A stretch of DNA of 64,000 nt from Bolinopsis microptera (GCF_026151205.1 NC_087080.1:14891337-14955336); one strand, 5' to 3'; positions 47,314-59,629 are shown, counted from the first letter of the stretch. Program-made: numbers and translations. Notes: generated from the letters alone by a model not told the origin.

Positions 47314-47547
47314 CTCAAATCACCAGGGTTGGTTTTGCTGATGGCGGGTATCGATCCGGCAACCTTACGATTACTGGCTCGAAACCACGCCACTGAGCTA
47401 CCAAGCCCCTAATGATGAGGGAATTACATAGGTACCAGAGTGCTCTACAAACTCATTACGAGTTAGGAGCTTTGCATTTAAGCTGAGCGGTAGATCTATT
47501 CATTCCCTAGAGTGCTCAAGCTTAGTAAACTAGGCGAGCATATTTAT

Positions 47548-47590
47548 CCATAGACACAGTGTTTCGTCCTATTAGGACTCATCAGTATGG
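47548..47590 (-). ncRNA. Type I hammerhead ribozyme, copy 3
   Basis: Identical to copies 1 and 2, 277 bp after copy 2. As the array is read on the minus strand this is the 5'-most ribozyme. Cleavage at all three sites would release unit-length RNAs of 277 and 280 nt. Confidence 0.92.
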
Positions 47591-47924
47591 CTCAAATCAC
47601 CAGGGTTGGTTTTTTTGCTGATGGCGGGTATCGATCCGGCAACCTTACGATTACTGGCTCGAAACCACGCCACTGAGCTACCAAGCCCCTAATGATGAGG
47701 GAATTATTATTATATATATATATTATATTATATATAACTTATTATATATAACTTTCCCGCATTTAAGTCATTATATTTCTGAATTTGCTGCATTGTAGAA
47801 CAATTTGCCGTTTTAACAGAGATTTAGGAGTTCAAGGTCGTTGGTTTTTATCGAAAAAATGGTCAAACAAGTTTGAAAATATGCAGCCGTAGGTGTTCAA
47901 TAAATTTGGGACGATGCTTCATAT

Positions 47925-48348
47925 CAGGGGCTACATCACGTCTTCAACCCAGGGGGGGCAAGGGGGCGAAGCCCCCTGCGGGGTCCAGGGGCGGAGCCTC
48001 TGGTGGGGGGGTAGGGGGCGAAGCCCCCCCCCCCCCAATAGCAGGGGTCTAGGGGCGCAGCCCCCAGTGGGGTCAAGGGGCGGAGCCCCTTGTCGGGGTG
48101 ATAGTGAGGCGAAGCCCCCCGGAAAATTTTTAAGGAAATTAGACAATTATGACGCATTTTCCAGTACTTGAGGGACACGAATTTACGTTAGCAGCAACTA
48201 AAAGAAAAAGCAAATTAATGTAAGTAGTCCGAATTTAAGCTTGACAGTAAATAGGTATGTTGAAGAATAAATTTTCATGTTTTTGTAAACTTGTCCCCCA
48301 AATCCCAGGGGGGGCAGCTGCCCCCCCCCCCCGGTGATGTAGCCCATG
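47925..48348. mobile_element. GC-rich TIR element with GGGGCGAAGCCCC palindromes
   Basis: The ends are CAGGGGCTACATCACG and the inverted CATGGGCTACATCACC. CATAT flanks both sides (47920-47924 and 48349-48353), a possible 5-bp target duplication. Just inside are G runs on the left and C runs on the right. The left half has about five palindromic units of the type GGGGCGAAGCCCC or GGGGCGGAGCCCC. No coding sequence; frames through it are compositional. Superfamily not assigned. Confidence 0.7.
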
Positions 48349-48357
48349 CATATTACT

Positions 48358-48592
48358 AACTAATAGTATTCTTTGGTAGTCAGTTTTTATAGCATCAACA
48401 AATATCCGTCACAACCGAAGATTCAGCCGATGAAAAGGGAATTAAAATGTAGCTTGCACTGAACACAACGTAATTACCACAAAACCGATCAAAATGCCCC
48501 TCTCAAATTTTTGCACGTGAACGTGCGTGTAACAACCATAGTTACCATGGTTACTATGCAACTTCATATTTCTCATATGATTTGCAGATCAC
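48358..48592 (+). mobile_element. SINE-like repeat family, copy 5 (truncated)
   Basis: Same orientation as the copy at 46.3 kb. It lacks the CTAGAAA start, beginning near TAGTATTCTTTGGTAGTCAG, contains CCACAAAACCGATCAAAATG, and fades after TCTCATATGATTTGCA without the tail. The left edge adjoins the GC-rich element. Confidence 0.72.
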
Positions 48593-51500
48593 GATATGAG
48601 TAAGACTGCTTTGGGCCACTGAGAATATTGTTTCAATGAGCTACGAAAACATATTGAACGTTCAAAAATATCTTACTATAATATTTAGTTTTTAAACGGA
48701 ATGATAAAGTAGTAATGCAGATCTATATATAGACCTATATATAGAGGTCTGGGGTTCATCAAGGCTGCGGACCCTTAAAAGTAGTGGGATGTACAAATGA
48801 AGTGCCATTCTACCCGATGGTGTGTAGTAACTTCATTACAATATACGATGAGAAGTCCCAGAAATGTAAATGATACCTCATGCCCTGAGCATTAATAAAA
48901 TAATAAAATACCTGAATTCCTTAATAAAATCCCAAAAAGTGCCAGAAATTCGATTTTTATCTCATTATAAACCACTGCTTTCCTGTTTTACCCTTTGAAA
49001 GAGGGATGTCGAGAATGTTGATGTTTCCAAGTAAATTCAGACTTATAAAAATAAGCTCTGTATCCACTGTATGTCACTGAGTGTCATGGAGAACTATTGC
49101 TATTCGCACTCTAATAAACTAGAACGACAACAAAGTCATAACTATCTTGTGTCAAAATTTAAAGAACACCTGCTTTAAAATCTAACGAGCTTTCCGCTTT
49201 ACCGTTAGTTGCACTGATGAACTTGGGATTAGGCAAATTTTAATGAAAACTAGCTACAAATTGTTATCATTACAACCGCATATTAAAAACTAGAATTGGG
49301 ATAACCGATAAGTTCCCCGACGTTAACGATGGATTACAAAATGGAATTCCACGAATGCAAAACTATCCGTGTCAGTTCATTTCTATAAAACGTTTCAATT
49401 TCCAAAATAAAGGTCCTCAAAATGATCGGCGATCCTGATTCCACGAATTCAGACATAGCCGACGAGACTAGTGAATGTCGCAAGGAACCCCCTTAAGTTT
49501 ACATTGACGGGACATTCTTACAATTCCTACCCGAAATTAGACTGATAAACGATAAAAGCCACGGCTATAATGTCATCGGAAATTCATGGCAAGCATTGAT
49601 CGGCAGCAATTAGTGGACAATTAATCAAAATGTGGACTTGGTACGGACTGTCCTTACGATATTTTGTATAGCGATCGGAAGAAAATTGTCTGACTTAGAG
49701 GAGATAAAGTGACCTATGATCTGTTAACCATGACATCAAACATTTTCCCTGGTAATTAAGTAGCACGGCTACTAACTTTATCCCTATTTGTCAGCTCGAG
49801 TCTCTTTCTCAAAGGCTTTTATTTCTTTTAATGAAATTTTGAGTGATTACCAGTGAGGTGATCAAATATGGTTGGTAGTATAATCGAGTTTTATGTTCGA
49901 GATCACAATCGTAATTCAACTTAAATGTTAAGATGAAGATTGTTATTGTGGTGGACAGTGGTTACCTTGGTAACGAATCAAAATATTTTGTGCCGTAACA
50001 ATAAACAAATATGCAAAAAATTTGTTCCATTCTAAACAAGAGGTAAAATTTTTCATTCAACAAATAGACAACATTCAGAAACCAGGTAAACGATTCGAAT
50101 CCTTAAAGAGCACACAAAATTGCCAAATTCTACAAAGAAATGTTGTTTCAGAAGGTAATGATGGTTGCTTCTGATGTCCCCATGACAACGTTAACATGCA
50201 AGGTCGCAGTTACCAAATACCACATACCAAAGCAATTCTAACTGACAATACAGATCTCTTACAAATCTACATAACTGCATTTCTACAGAGCTTATAATAT
50301 TAATTATCATAATATGTAAAATAGGTATTATCAACAGTGGCTTTGATCACCACCGATAAGATGTATACAGGTGTGGTGGTAGGTGATTACGGTGAGCCTA
50401 ATTTTAACAGGTGCTTGGGACGAGGAAAACGAGCCCGTATTAATTATAAGACCATCAGGGTTATACTTTATAGATAGTTGTGATCAGAATTTTGAGCGAT
50501 AATAAAAAGTTATCTCATTGTTCAATTATTTACTAATTATTTACTAATTATTTACTAACGCAACTAATGATTTCAAAACTAACAAGTTTGATCGAAATAA
50601 CATATTACGATGATGGCATTTCCTTGTACAGTGCAATTCTTAAACTTTAATAACACCTTTGATGAGCTTGGGAGAGCCATTACATACTAACAGAAAATCA
50701 GGCTGAAAACTACTGAGAGTAAGATAATTGAAGTGTGTGATCATTACATTAATTACACTACTAACTAGCATAATTACACTACTAACTAGCATAGTTACAC
50801 CACTAACTAACATAATTACACTACTAACTTATAAGTTACATACTGTTAGCTACACCTGAGGCGTAATATTAATTATTACATAAAGAAGTTATCTAATAGT
50901 ACAAGACAAGGTCTAGAGTCCAGACGCTAACACAATAGTGCTAGAGGAGACAACGTTCTAGGGGAGACAAAGAGTAATATGAGATGCTAATTATTCTCCT
51001 CGTAAATTTATCCAGACCTTCAAAATTACATATAATAACATTCAAAACTAGTTTCTTATATGAGCTACAAAGTGCGCAATTACCAGAGGAAACAAAACTT
51101 AATAACTTAACCCGGGATGCTAAACGTTAAATAATTAAAGAGCTCTCCCCGTCAATTATCACTGATGAGGTGGTAAGGTTATTGTTCGGAGGCTTCAAGG
51201 GCGTCGTGTGTTGGAAACACAATTGACTATGGAAATATTTCTGATTTTTCATCATATTTGTCTAAGATTCCTGACGCAAATCTCGTCGTAGCTACTTAGA
51301 ATGCGGCAAATTCTTTTTGGACGGATAATTGTTTCCCATAAAGGATTTATCAAGCAAAGTTTAATCAAGTGTTAATAGTCAATGAAAGCGGAGGACGTCC
51401 GTTCGTGCAAATTATATAATTAATATTATGCCAGTAAAGTTAAATAACAGAAACAAACAATTACAGTCGTAAGAAATTACTGCTGAACCATCACGTACCG

Positions 51501-52773
51501 ACCCCAAACTGAAACAATCGAAACACAGTACCATCACAAACCCTGACACGGCGCATTTAAGAACTATCAGCGATAATATATACATAAAAGCATGATTAGG
51601 ATTAACAAAGAAGTGGACGCTTGCTCGCTGTGCCTGTTGACGTGATCATCGACGCGTTGTCCGCTGCGAGCAAAGTTCCGTTGCCAGTATTATTAAAATA
51701 ATCAGGTAACATATCGACACTGCCAATAACTAAGCTGACATGGATATATATATATTAGGATATCTAACTTTGCTAGGGTCATTAGAGTCATGGAGAGGGA
51801 GAGAGGGAATTCCGCTAGCCAATTGAATAATGATCATTATTATATATCATTGGTTATTTAGTTCACTTGTATGGTTGCATCTTTGGAGGTTTTTAAGGAA
51901 ATATTCCTAACATTTTGCTTTGCGCACGTACTGGTAAGCTAATAGTTATGGCTGAAAGAGTTATCGATGAAGGGTAATTATTTAGACACAACTGCAACCT
52001 GCGTTGTGAATTTATGCCGTTTCAAAATCACACTTAATAAGTTAAATTTTCGTGTTTGGGCCGTACCATACCCCTATAATGTGTTGGTGCCAGCGAGTCC
52101 CTCCTCGAACAGACTTGGAGGATAGAGGTGCTTAGTATGTCGCTAAGTGCGGGGTGTCGTTAAGCATCTAAACCTTAGAAACCTAGAACATCGTAGAAAT
52201 GTCTCAACAAGGTTTCAAGAGTCGGATTCATTAGTTGTAGTGAAGCAAAAAGCATAATATTAATGGTAACTTGTTCTAATGCCGAAATCTTTGACGCAGC
52301 ATATTTTGGTGTCAAGTAGGTTTACACTTTACAATATTAAAAGCGTAGTTAAAAGTGTAGTTAAAAGTTATAGAATTCTTACTTAATAGGGTCAAGAGAA
52401 AATACTGGATACCACATTATAACGAAAATGTTTCAAAGTTCTTTATTTTAGCGATGTTTGAAAGATGTAATTTGTTGAGGATATGATGTGTGTGGCCTGG
52501 CGATTGAATATTATAGTTGGTTGTCTCATTTAACTGTTTAAGAGACCGTTCAGTTTTGGATGACTCTTTCAACTAAATTTTGAAAGTTTTAACGTTTAAG
52601 ATTTGTTGTATCGGGTAATGGAACAATAAAAGGGTTACGATTATCATTCGTTTAGGAGAAAACATGACGTAGAAAATTTCCAAGATAGCAATAATTTGAA
52701 ATTGAAACACGCAAATTTGAGCAGTTCTAAACAAATAAATTGTAATTAAACTTTGTAGACGTTTATTTTCTCT
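48593..52773. other. Intronic stretch, little recognisable
   Basis: AT-rich sequence without coding or transposon signals except the 21-bp tandem repeat at 50.76 kb. Confidence 0.5.
50752..50830. repeat. About 21-bp tandem repeat, four copies
   Basis: ATTACACTACTAACTAGCAT and close variants in tandem. Confidence 0.85.
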
Positions 52774-52866
52774 GATCGACTATCAATTGATTAGTGAAAC
52801 AGTTATCTCATGTTAAACTTCAGTAAAGTTTAAACCTTAGATAACTGTTTCACTTGGTAGTCGATC
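52774..52866. repeat. Imperfect hairpin, 93 bp
   Basis: The left arm GATCGACTATCA..AGTGAAACAGTTATCT pairs with the right arm, which ends GGTAGTCGATC. An extra ATTGATT sits in the left arm, and AAC..AAGTTTAAA lies near the loop. It could be a small MITE or a structured transcript segment. Confidence 0.75.
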
Positions 52867-54398
52867 AAGGACCCCATGTAAATTTCAAAACGTCCCACCG
52901 ATTTCTTAACAGATTATCGAAGGTATATTATATATAAGGGCGGGATATGGGCTACTGAGCTACTCCCAAAAATATTTTCGTCCAAATCGGGCAATAATCA
53001 ATATAGATTATAGACATGCCAAAAAACGGGCATTTTGTGATTTAGCAAAAAATTACTTATTTTTTTGCAAAATAATTTTTCAAGGTAGACACTTCTGCAA
53101 GTGGTTGTGACTTGTTCTATAATTTTCTATGGACAAAACGCAGTCATTGCATAACGAATACGGTCATAGCTAGGATTACTAGGTGTTAACTTGATGATTT
53201 TCATGAAAGTAACGAAAAACAAAATTTTAAGAAAAGTTTCATGAAAGTAACGGACCAACTTTAATCAATACTTATATTATTGAATAAAGGTATGCCGGAT
53301 CGTATTAGATGACTTAAAGGTTAATAATGTTTACAACGTATATTAATCAGAATTACAACTATAGTAGTAATATTCGTATACATTATTGGGCTGAAAAAAA
53401 AAACAATAAATAAGTCTAGCATTTCCTCAGAAGAAATCAGACACAATATAGAAAAATAACAAGAAAGCAATTTAAACCGACAATTTCAGCAACACAGAAC
53501 AAATAAGCTGAACTATCAAGTCAGGTTCATCACGTTGCAAAAACATTGGAGGGTTTACTAAATTCGACAACTAGTCAGTACGTAATCTGAATCAACGCCT
53601 AATTCTAATATAATATAAAATAAGTTAGTGGCATGAAATCGAGATTAACGTGTCTGCGTTGTCTGTCCGCTCTGTCTAAGTCCAGCTGGCAGGTGTGGCA
53701 GAAATGGGGGCGATTGATTAACTGATTAAAATTCATTTGTTATGGCACAACACATATTCATTACTAAGTCTTGACTTAGTATACTGATTAGTCATAAATA
53801 ATACTGATTAACATAACTAACCACCACTAGCCAACGTGATGCATATTAAGTTTACATTTATCGAAAAATAGTTTGGCGGATCAGCCAACAGGACGCAAAA
53901 CTTAATAATGTTTACAGTACGATCTCATCGGAATATTAGAAATAGTAACAGTAATATTTATATACTTTGCTCGGTTTTGCAATTGCAGGCTTCAACACCT
54001 GATAGACGAGGAATCTAGCTTGTTAATATAAACATGATGATATAACACTTAACTAACAGTGTGTCTTCATGGATAAGTAATGGCATCGGGCACAATGATT
54101 ACGCATTTATTTTGTCTACCATTAATTTAGAGACCTCTCCGTCAAACCCAAAATAGTCATTTAATGACTATCATTACAATAATAGATGGCAAAAATATAA
54201 GGCATATGTCAAGGGCAATAATATGCTGCTTGCTCCTTTCTCAAACCGTTTTAACTTGTAAGTTGCAACATTCCAACCGCTAAACGGCTCGAAAATCACT
54301 CACACTGTTCCTGGACAACTACTAAATAGCTACTTAACCGTCCTTGACAAGGCTCCAGCAACCTAGTGACTAGACCCTAATCACTGTAATAATTGCAG

Positions 54399-54514
54399 GA
54401 ATAGCACAGCTATACGGGATCGCTGGTGACTCCAACTCGTCCGGGGACGAACAAAAGAAGCTTGATGTCCTGGCCAACGAACTGTTTATCAACCTTCTCA
54501 AAAGCTCCTACCAG
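54399..54514 (+). CDS. FBP1: Fructose-1,6-bisphosphatase, coding exon 3
   Basis: 116 bases between TTGCAG and CAG|GTAAAT. They complete the split Gly codon and encode [16 protein letters not shown], then [20 protein letters not shown], then YQ. This matches the animal FBPase segment containing the dynamic loop (about residues 52-72 in mammals, including the conserved Tyr of LYGIAG and the KKLDVL stretch), which closes over the active site. The exon ends in phase 0 just before the expected CVLVSEE segment, which carries the first metal-binding glutamates; that exon is not in the window. Confidence 0.93.
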
Positions 54515-57500
54515 GTAAATATACATTGTGATGATATTATGTAGTTAAGCAACGGGCTGAGGACAAAAAACTTTAAAACAACAATCTATTGGAGCTACTG
54601 TACAGGTGAAGATGTGGGAGTCGGTGGAATGTAGATTGTATGGTAGGTAGCCCCTCAACAACACCTTTCTAGGGACCTTGAGGGAAGCAAGTATGTTGTT
54701 ATGGAGCCTGTTTACCGGGGTAACGAGAAAAGTGAGTGCAAGAATGTGAAGGGGATGTGATACCGTTATTAGCGGTAATTACCAGACCACATATCAGTGT
54801 CATCACCTCGTTAAACCAGACGACCATGTTCCGGACACTGTTCAGGACACTGTTCCGAACACTGTTCAGGGTTCTCTCCAGGGCTACTGAAGTTCTGCAA
54901 ATCATTGTAAGTGATTCGCTGAGAGCTGGCTCGTCCGGACAAGGTTTCTCAAATCCCTACAGTCACAAAGGAATAATAAAAGAGCTCTGATTAAATTTAG
55001 AACACGTACAGGTTCACAGTGGTCATCAGGAAAAAATGAAGGGCTTCAGCTTCAGGTGTTACGAAATTACAGAACGTATGAAGTGGAGATGTAACTAATA
55101 AATATTGGGAGGCGTAACAAAGGAGAAGTTGTGCCACATGAAATCTACCGGGTACGTCACGTGACATGCACACGTGACCTGACTTGCAGTTACCATGGCA
55201 ATCCTGTGATGCGAGTGTGATGTGACGCGTCGTAATGTCTGTCTAGATAATATGGTGAACAATAAGCACCGACCACCGACCACACAGAACTCGAAGATAA
55301 CGTTCTGTCCTCGTATCACTCTCGACCACTCTCCGCGAGAGTAATTTGAATATAATTACTGGTGGACAGCAATTCTGGCACCGCACCTAATCTCAATATT
55401 CATGGTAATGGAGGCCGGCTGTGACGCTCCTTCAAACAGAGCAATATATAACTATTATATACATAACTATTATATATATTTGAAGTTTATAATTTCAAAT
55501 AATTATGAGTCTATTGTCGTCTGTAATGATGGTGCTATCCTTTATGTTGCCTGAATTTGATGAATATAATAATATTGGGTCTGAGATTATTAAATTTGTA
55601 TCACCACCGCGATTGGAATTTCTGTTGTGAACTCCTCAGAATCCATGAAGGTATCTGAAATATCAGAGATAAAACAACAAATATGTTTGCAACGTTATGA
55701 AGTTCCAGCAAGTCAAGTTTTCTCGTAAAATTAGTGTTTAAAACTGGGTGTTCATAAGAAGCACACAAAATTCCAGGAAACATAATTCCAACCCGGCCCC
55801 ATAGAATTTTAGTAGTTCAATTGGAACCCATAGGTTGCTTTCTCCTTTAATGAGGCAGACTTTCTAATTCTTATGGCAGGTTCAAAAGTGATTGTAACAT
55901 CAGCAAGGAATCTGTGGCGCCATACCTGAATAATTTTTCAAATTATTCCCATTTTGAATGTCATAAAGCTGTTAATTTATCAGTCTCGGCACATAACTGC
56001 ATTGTCGTGTGAATAAAACAAAAATATCTCAACGGACAGGTCACTGATACCTGCGAATAAAAACTCATGAAAAATGGTAAGGTATCCCCGGCAAATGAGC
56101 AAATTCGAGTTGTTGGTCTCATTTGAGGGGGGACTCCCGGAGGTATCAAGTTGTAACTATATTTATCAAATTTAGAAGGATTCCTGACAACGGGCTGCAT
56201 AATTCCGGATAATTCACGAACTAACAACATGTCGAAACTTTACTGCTTCAGCCCGAATGACTAATGATGAAAGTACGGAAAATGAACCCATCACGATCCT
56301 TGAGATTCATGAAGAAGCTCCTCTAGAATTCTTTTCCAACCATCACTGAAGAACTGGAATCACAAATCTGAAAAAGATTTTACACATTTACCAAACGAGC
56401 TAAGGTGCAAAGGCCATAGTAGACCAAACGGAACAAATTATATTAGTAAGCTACATAACAGATTCCTTCAACCAATTAATATCAAGCCGTATTAAAAGCT
56501 AGTTGTCATTTTGCATTCCAACATGAATATGATTGATTTCTATGGATTTTTTATTGTAAAATACCAACAATAGCAATAGCATAATTAGATTATTTTAAAG
56601 CATGGGAAGAGTTTCTTGTTTATGGTCTCAGCTTGGTATCGAAACGGCAGATTTTCGAGATATTTTCGTGCATGTTACAATGCCTTAATATGCCGAAAAA
56701 GAGGGCTTAGATTTAAGAGAAAGCGCTCATTGCTTGTACCTATTTCATAAGTGTACTCAGTACTGTTGGTAGTTAACAAGATTGGATAATCTCGGATCTT
56801 CTCATGTAGAAATATTAACGAATAATCTCAGACAGGTTATCCAAGTTAGATATTTGCAAGTTTGAAGTCTATCAGATAGTGATAGAATTTGTAGGGCTGC
56901 CCGTTGCTGTCACTGTTCACCAACACTCAGCCACGGTTACGTCTCTCCACAATTAACAGCTACTTATTAAAAATCATGACATGTCCACACATTCATCCCA
57001 TTCCCAGCTCTGTGAAAATGGCTGATATCACCATTCACCACGGTCGAAACCGTCTTGGATGCTGATTTACTTATCATATATTATTAAGAAGCTGGACAAT
57101 TCTGACTGAACTGAAAATTATAACCGACATTTACTGAGTATAAAGTTTATCTCTGTCTAGCCATCGACACTGACAGAAAAAAACGACAAGGGCAGTAGAA
57201 GATACGTATCCAAAAGCACTGTTAGAACGAAAGTGCTGAAGAGGAGGTTGGTACCTGGTTATTATAAGGAAAGTTAGTGCAAGCTTCAGGGCCGATCTTC
57301 TGAACGAGTTCCGACAAGTTAAGCCTTGGAAGAGTACCAGTAAGATGCCGGTTGGGTGCTATTTGGCCTCTTTCCTGCGGCCTTACTGTTTTAAGTTCTT
57401 GGAATCTTGAGATCTAGTTGTTACTCAGAATTAGGAATACCCTCAGAAGATGCCGTTGTTCTAACAAAAATCATAATTGTATAATTAGCACGTCGGGAAT

Positions 57501-57641
57501 TGTTTTGAAATTCCGGTTCAACAAATAAGAATACCTAGCCGCTCAAAGGTAACAATAATTATAGGTTATAATGTCCTGACAGATTCGACACAATTTCCTC
57601 TCATCTCTTCTCAAGAATATCGGGTTGCTCGGACGTCACTG

Positions 57642-57677
57642 TGACGTCACTGCTCTGACGTCACTGCTCTGACGTCA
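57642..57677. promoter_or_regulatory. Three TGACGTCA palindromes spaced 14 bp
   Basis: TGACGTCA occurs exactly at 57642-57649, 57656-57663 and 57670-57677, separated by CTGCTC, with a GGACGTCAC variant just before. TGACGTCA is the full cAMP response element. The octamers could equally be a small tandem repeat without function. Confidence 0.5.
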
Positions 57678-59563
57678 CTGACAGTGACCCGGTCTCTTTG
57701 TTCCATGTTCTACTATCAGCATTCAGCAATTTCTGTTCCCCACGCCGCTCCGCCGCTACTTGAAACTGCTTATTCGGCTTTACTTTTAGTACTCAAGAGG
57801 AGTCTCCTGATCATACAGAGACCTTAAATAGTGTCAGCGAACGTAACTTCGACTCCAGGGTTTATTAGGTGTATTCAAGGAAAGTGTGTGCACCTCAGAG
57901 CTGCGATGTGCTGTATGATTAGGAGGATTAGAACTGTGCAGAAGGGCACTGGTTAACTTCAAATGAAATTATTAACGATAGGCGTATTTCTGCAAATCAT
58001 CCAGATGGCAACGTTTTCTAGCTGCAACCGAGCGTTTACAACTGAAGTTTGCTCGATTAAGTTAATGAAAATACGAATTGAAATTAGTTAACTGGAAGGA
58101 CGTTCTATTCCTAAGAATCAAAACAGACGTTATATTTTAGGAATCCTACAACCTTGCTCGATAAGCATGTCCATTGTCCATTGTCCACTGGTAAATTTAC
58201 GAAAAGTTTCCAACAAGGAGAGGAGCTTCTCTCTAAAAACTTACGCCGAAATGTTCCTAATTTTTCTTTTAAATTTGGGCGTCGATAACAATTAATATAA
58301 TAATTTCGACTAATAGTGAAATTTATTCGGCTAGACTAATATCCCATTGGAGCTGTCACATTGGAAATTGATGGAGTCATGGTCGCGTCATCGGTCACGT
58401 TTTGAAATATTCTCAGGGAATATCGCATAATTACACGTGAAATTATTACGACTACGAGGAAAATTATCATAATTAATGAGAGGAATTATGGAAATCATGA
58501 GAGATTCAAATGGCCGTGGCACTTGGCACGATCCAAACAACCCAGCATTGTCACATGTTAAATCACGTACACTATAACTGCTGATCGGCTTGAGCGTAGA
58601 GACGAGTTCACGGTAAAACCACAAAAGAAATAGTAACTTATTGTTACTATTAACAAGTAAGTGTAACCAAACTCAATAATAGAATTAGAATATACCTAAT
58701 ATAATTAGATACAATTTACGCAATTTAAAGACAATTGAGCCCTACTAAATAATTCAATGAACCAGCCCTGATTTGTAGATTAATAAGCCATAGTTTCATA
58801 ATGTTAGTACTACTTAGGGTACTGCTTAGTAAGTTAAAGTAGCAAACCCAACTGCAGCCCAAACGATAGACATGATAAAAGAATATTATTATAATTTTAA
58901 TGTATATATTATGTCAATTTTAATGTTACATCGATTATCGAACATAATCTGTGAGTTCTATGCTGTAATAATTATAAATGTCCAATATCCTAGCTCGCAA
59001 GAAATAACAAAGCAGGCCGAATAAAATAACATTTGCAATTTGCATACACATTTAGCTAAAAATGCACAAAATTTAAGTCAGATTGTTATTGTAATCAGCA
59101 CACGCCACAACATGATGGTGCCCCTGCTGCTAAGTCTCCATTCAATCGAGATAAGAACCAGCCAAAGAACCGGTTAGATCTAATACTTCAAACCACAATT
59201 CAGGTTCTTTTATTATTAAAGTTATTATACGCTTTGCTAGATACGTCCCAGACGACAAGATCCATTGTCCATCACCTATTAAAACATAAAGTGCTGCATT
59301 GTTAATCTTATTAATTAACAAACTAAATATCCATTTAAATTAATTGCAGCCAGTGTAGGGCGCCGAGCTGGGCGCCGAGCTGCCATTATGATCAAGTAAT
59401 CAACCATGCACGATATAGCCAAGACGACCTGATCCATTGTGAAATGTGCATATTTACCCATTAAAACATTTACCATCACCCATTTGCGTCTTAATGGGTA
59501 TTAAGACGCAAATTTTAACTTAACAAAAATTAACATCAAACTAAGTGTCCACCCACTCTAAGG

Positions 59564-59629
59564 AAGAACCGTCTAGTTCTTGAGCAGGATGTATATATAT
59601 AGATCCTGCTTGAGAACTAGACGGTTCTT
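59564..59629. repeat. 27-bp-stem hairpin
   Basis: The left arm starts AAGAACCGTCTAGTTCT and ends AGCAGGAT. The right arm is its complement with a two-base mismatch. The loop is the 12-base GTATATATATAG. The stem length is similar to a small-RNA precursor, but a MITE remnant is just as likely. Confidence 0.8.

Larger units (their letters stand above)
46991..47706 (-). mobile_element. Tandem array of ~278-bp hammerhead ribozyme / tRNA-like units (retrozyme- or SINE-like)
   Basis: About 2.6 near-identical units (periods 280 and 277 bp; the difference is a T run of seven or four). On the minus strand each unit has a tRNA-like promoter (A box TAGCTCAGTGG, then about 32 bp, then B box GGATCGATACC), a linker and a complete type I hammerhead. 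A non-coding spacer follows in the two whole units. The array's minus-strand 3' end coincides with the end of a hammerhead. Both flanks are AT-rich microsatellite containing ATTATTATATATAT, possibly a target duplication. Dimeric or longer arrays of hammerhead units are the form described for animal retrozymes; a pol III promoter with a hammerhead is known for the schistosome Smalpha SINE-like repeat. No ORF, so it would depend on another element's enzymes. Confidence 0.88.
43207..54398 (+). other. FBP1: FBP intron 2 (11.2 kb)
   Basis: Begins GTAAGT and ends ATTGCAG. It contains small tandem repeats (43.95, 45.05 and 50.76 kb), two SINE-like copies, the hammerhead/tRNA-like array, a GC-rich inverted-repeat element and an imperfect hairpin at 52.8 kb. 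The stretches between these hold nothing I can identify. Confidence 0.85.

Noticed and set aside
47893-48178. Gly/Pro-rich frames on both strands
   Set aside because: Compositional frames through the GC-rich palindromic element.
54736-54990. 84-codon frame just after FBP exon 3
   Set aside because: Contains an 18-base repeat (RTLF units) and lies after a clear splice donor; not FBP sequence.
55961-56230. 89-codon minus-strand frame
   Set aside because: Looks somewhat protein-like but shows no family, start context or splice sites that I can defend.
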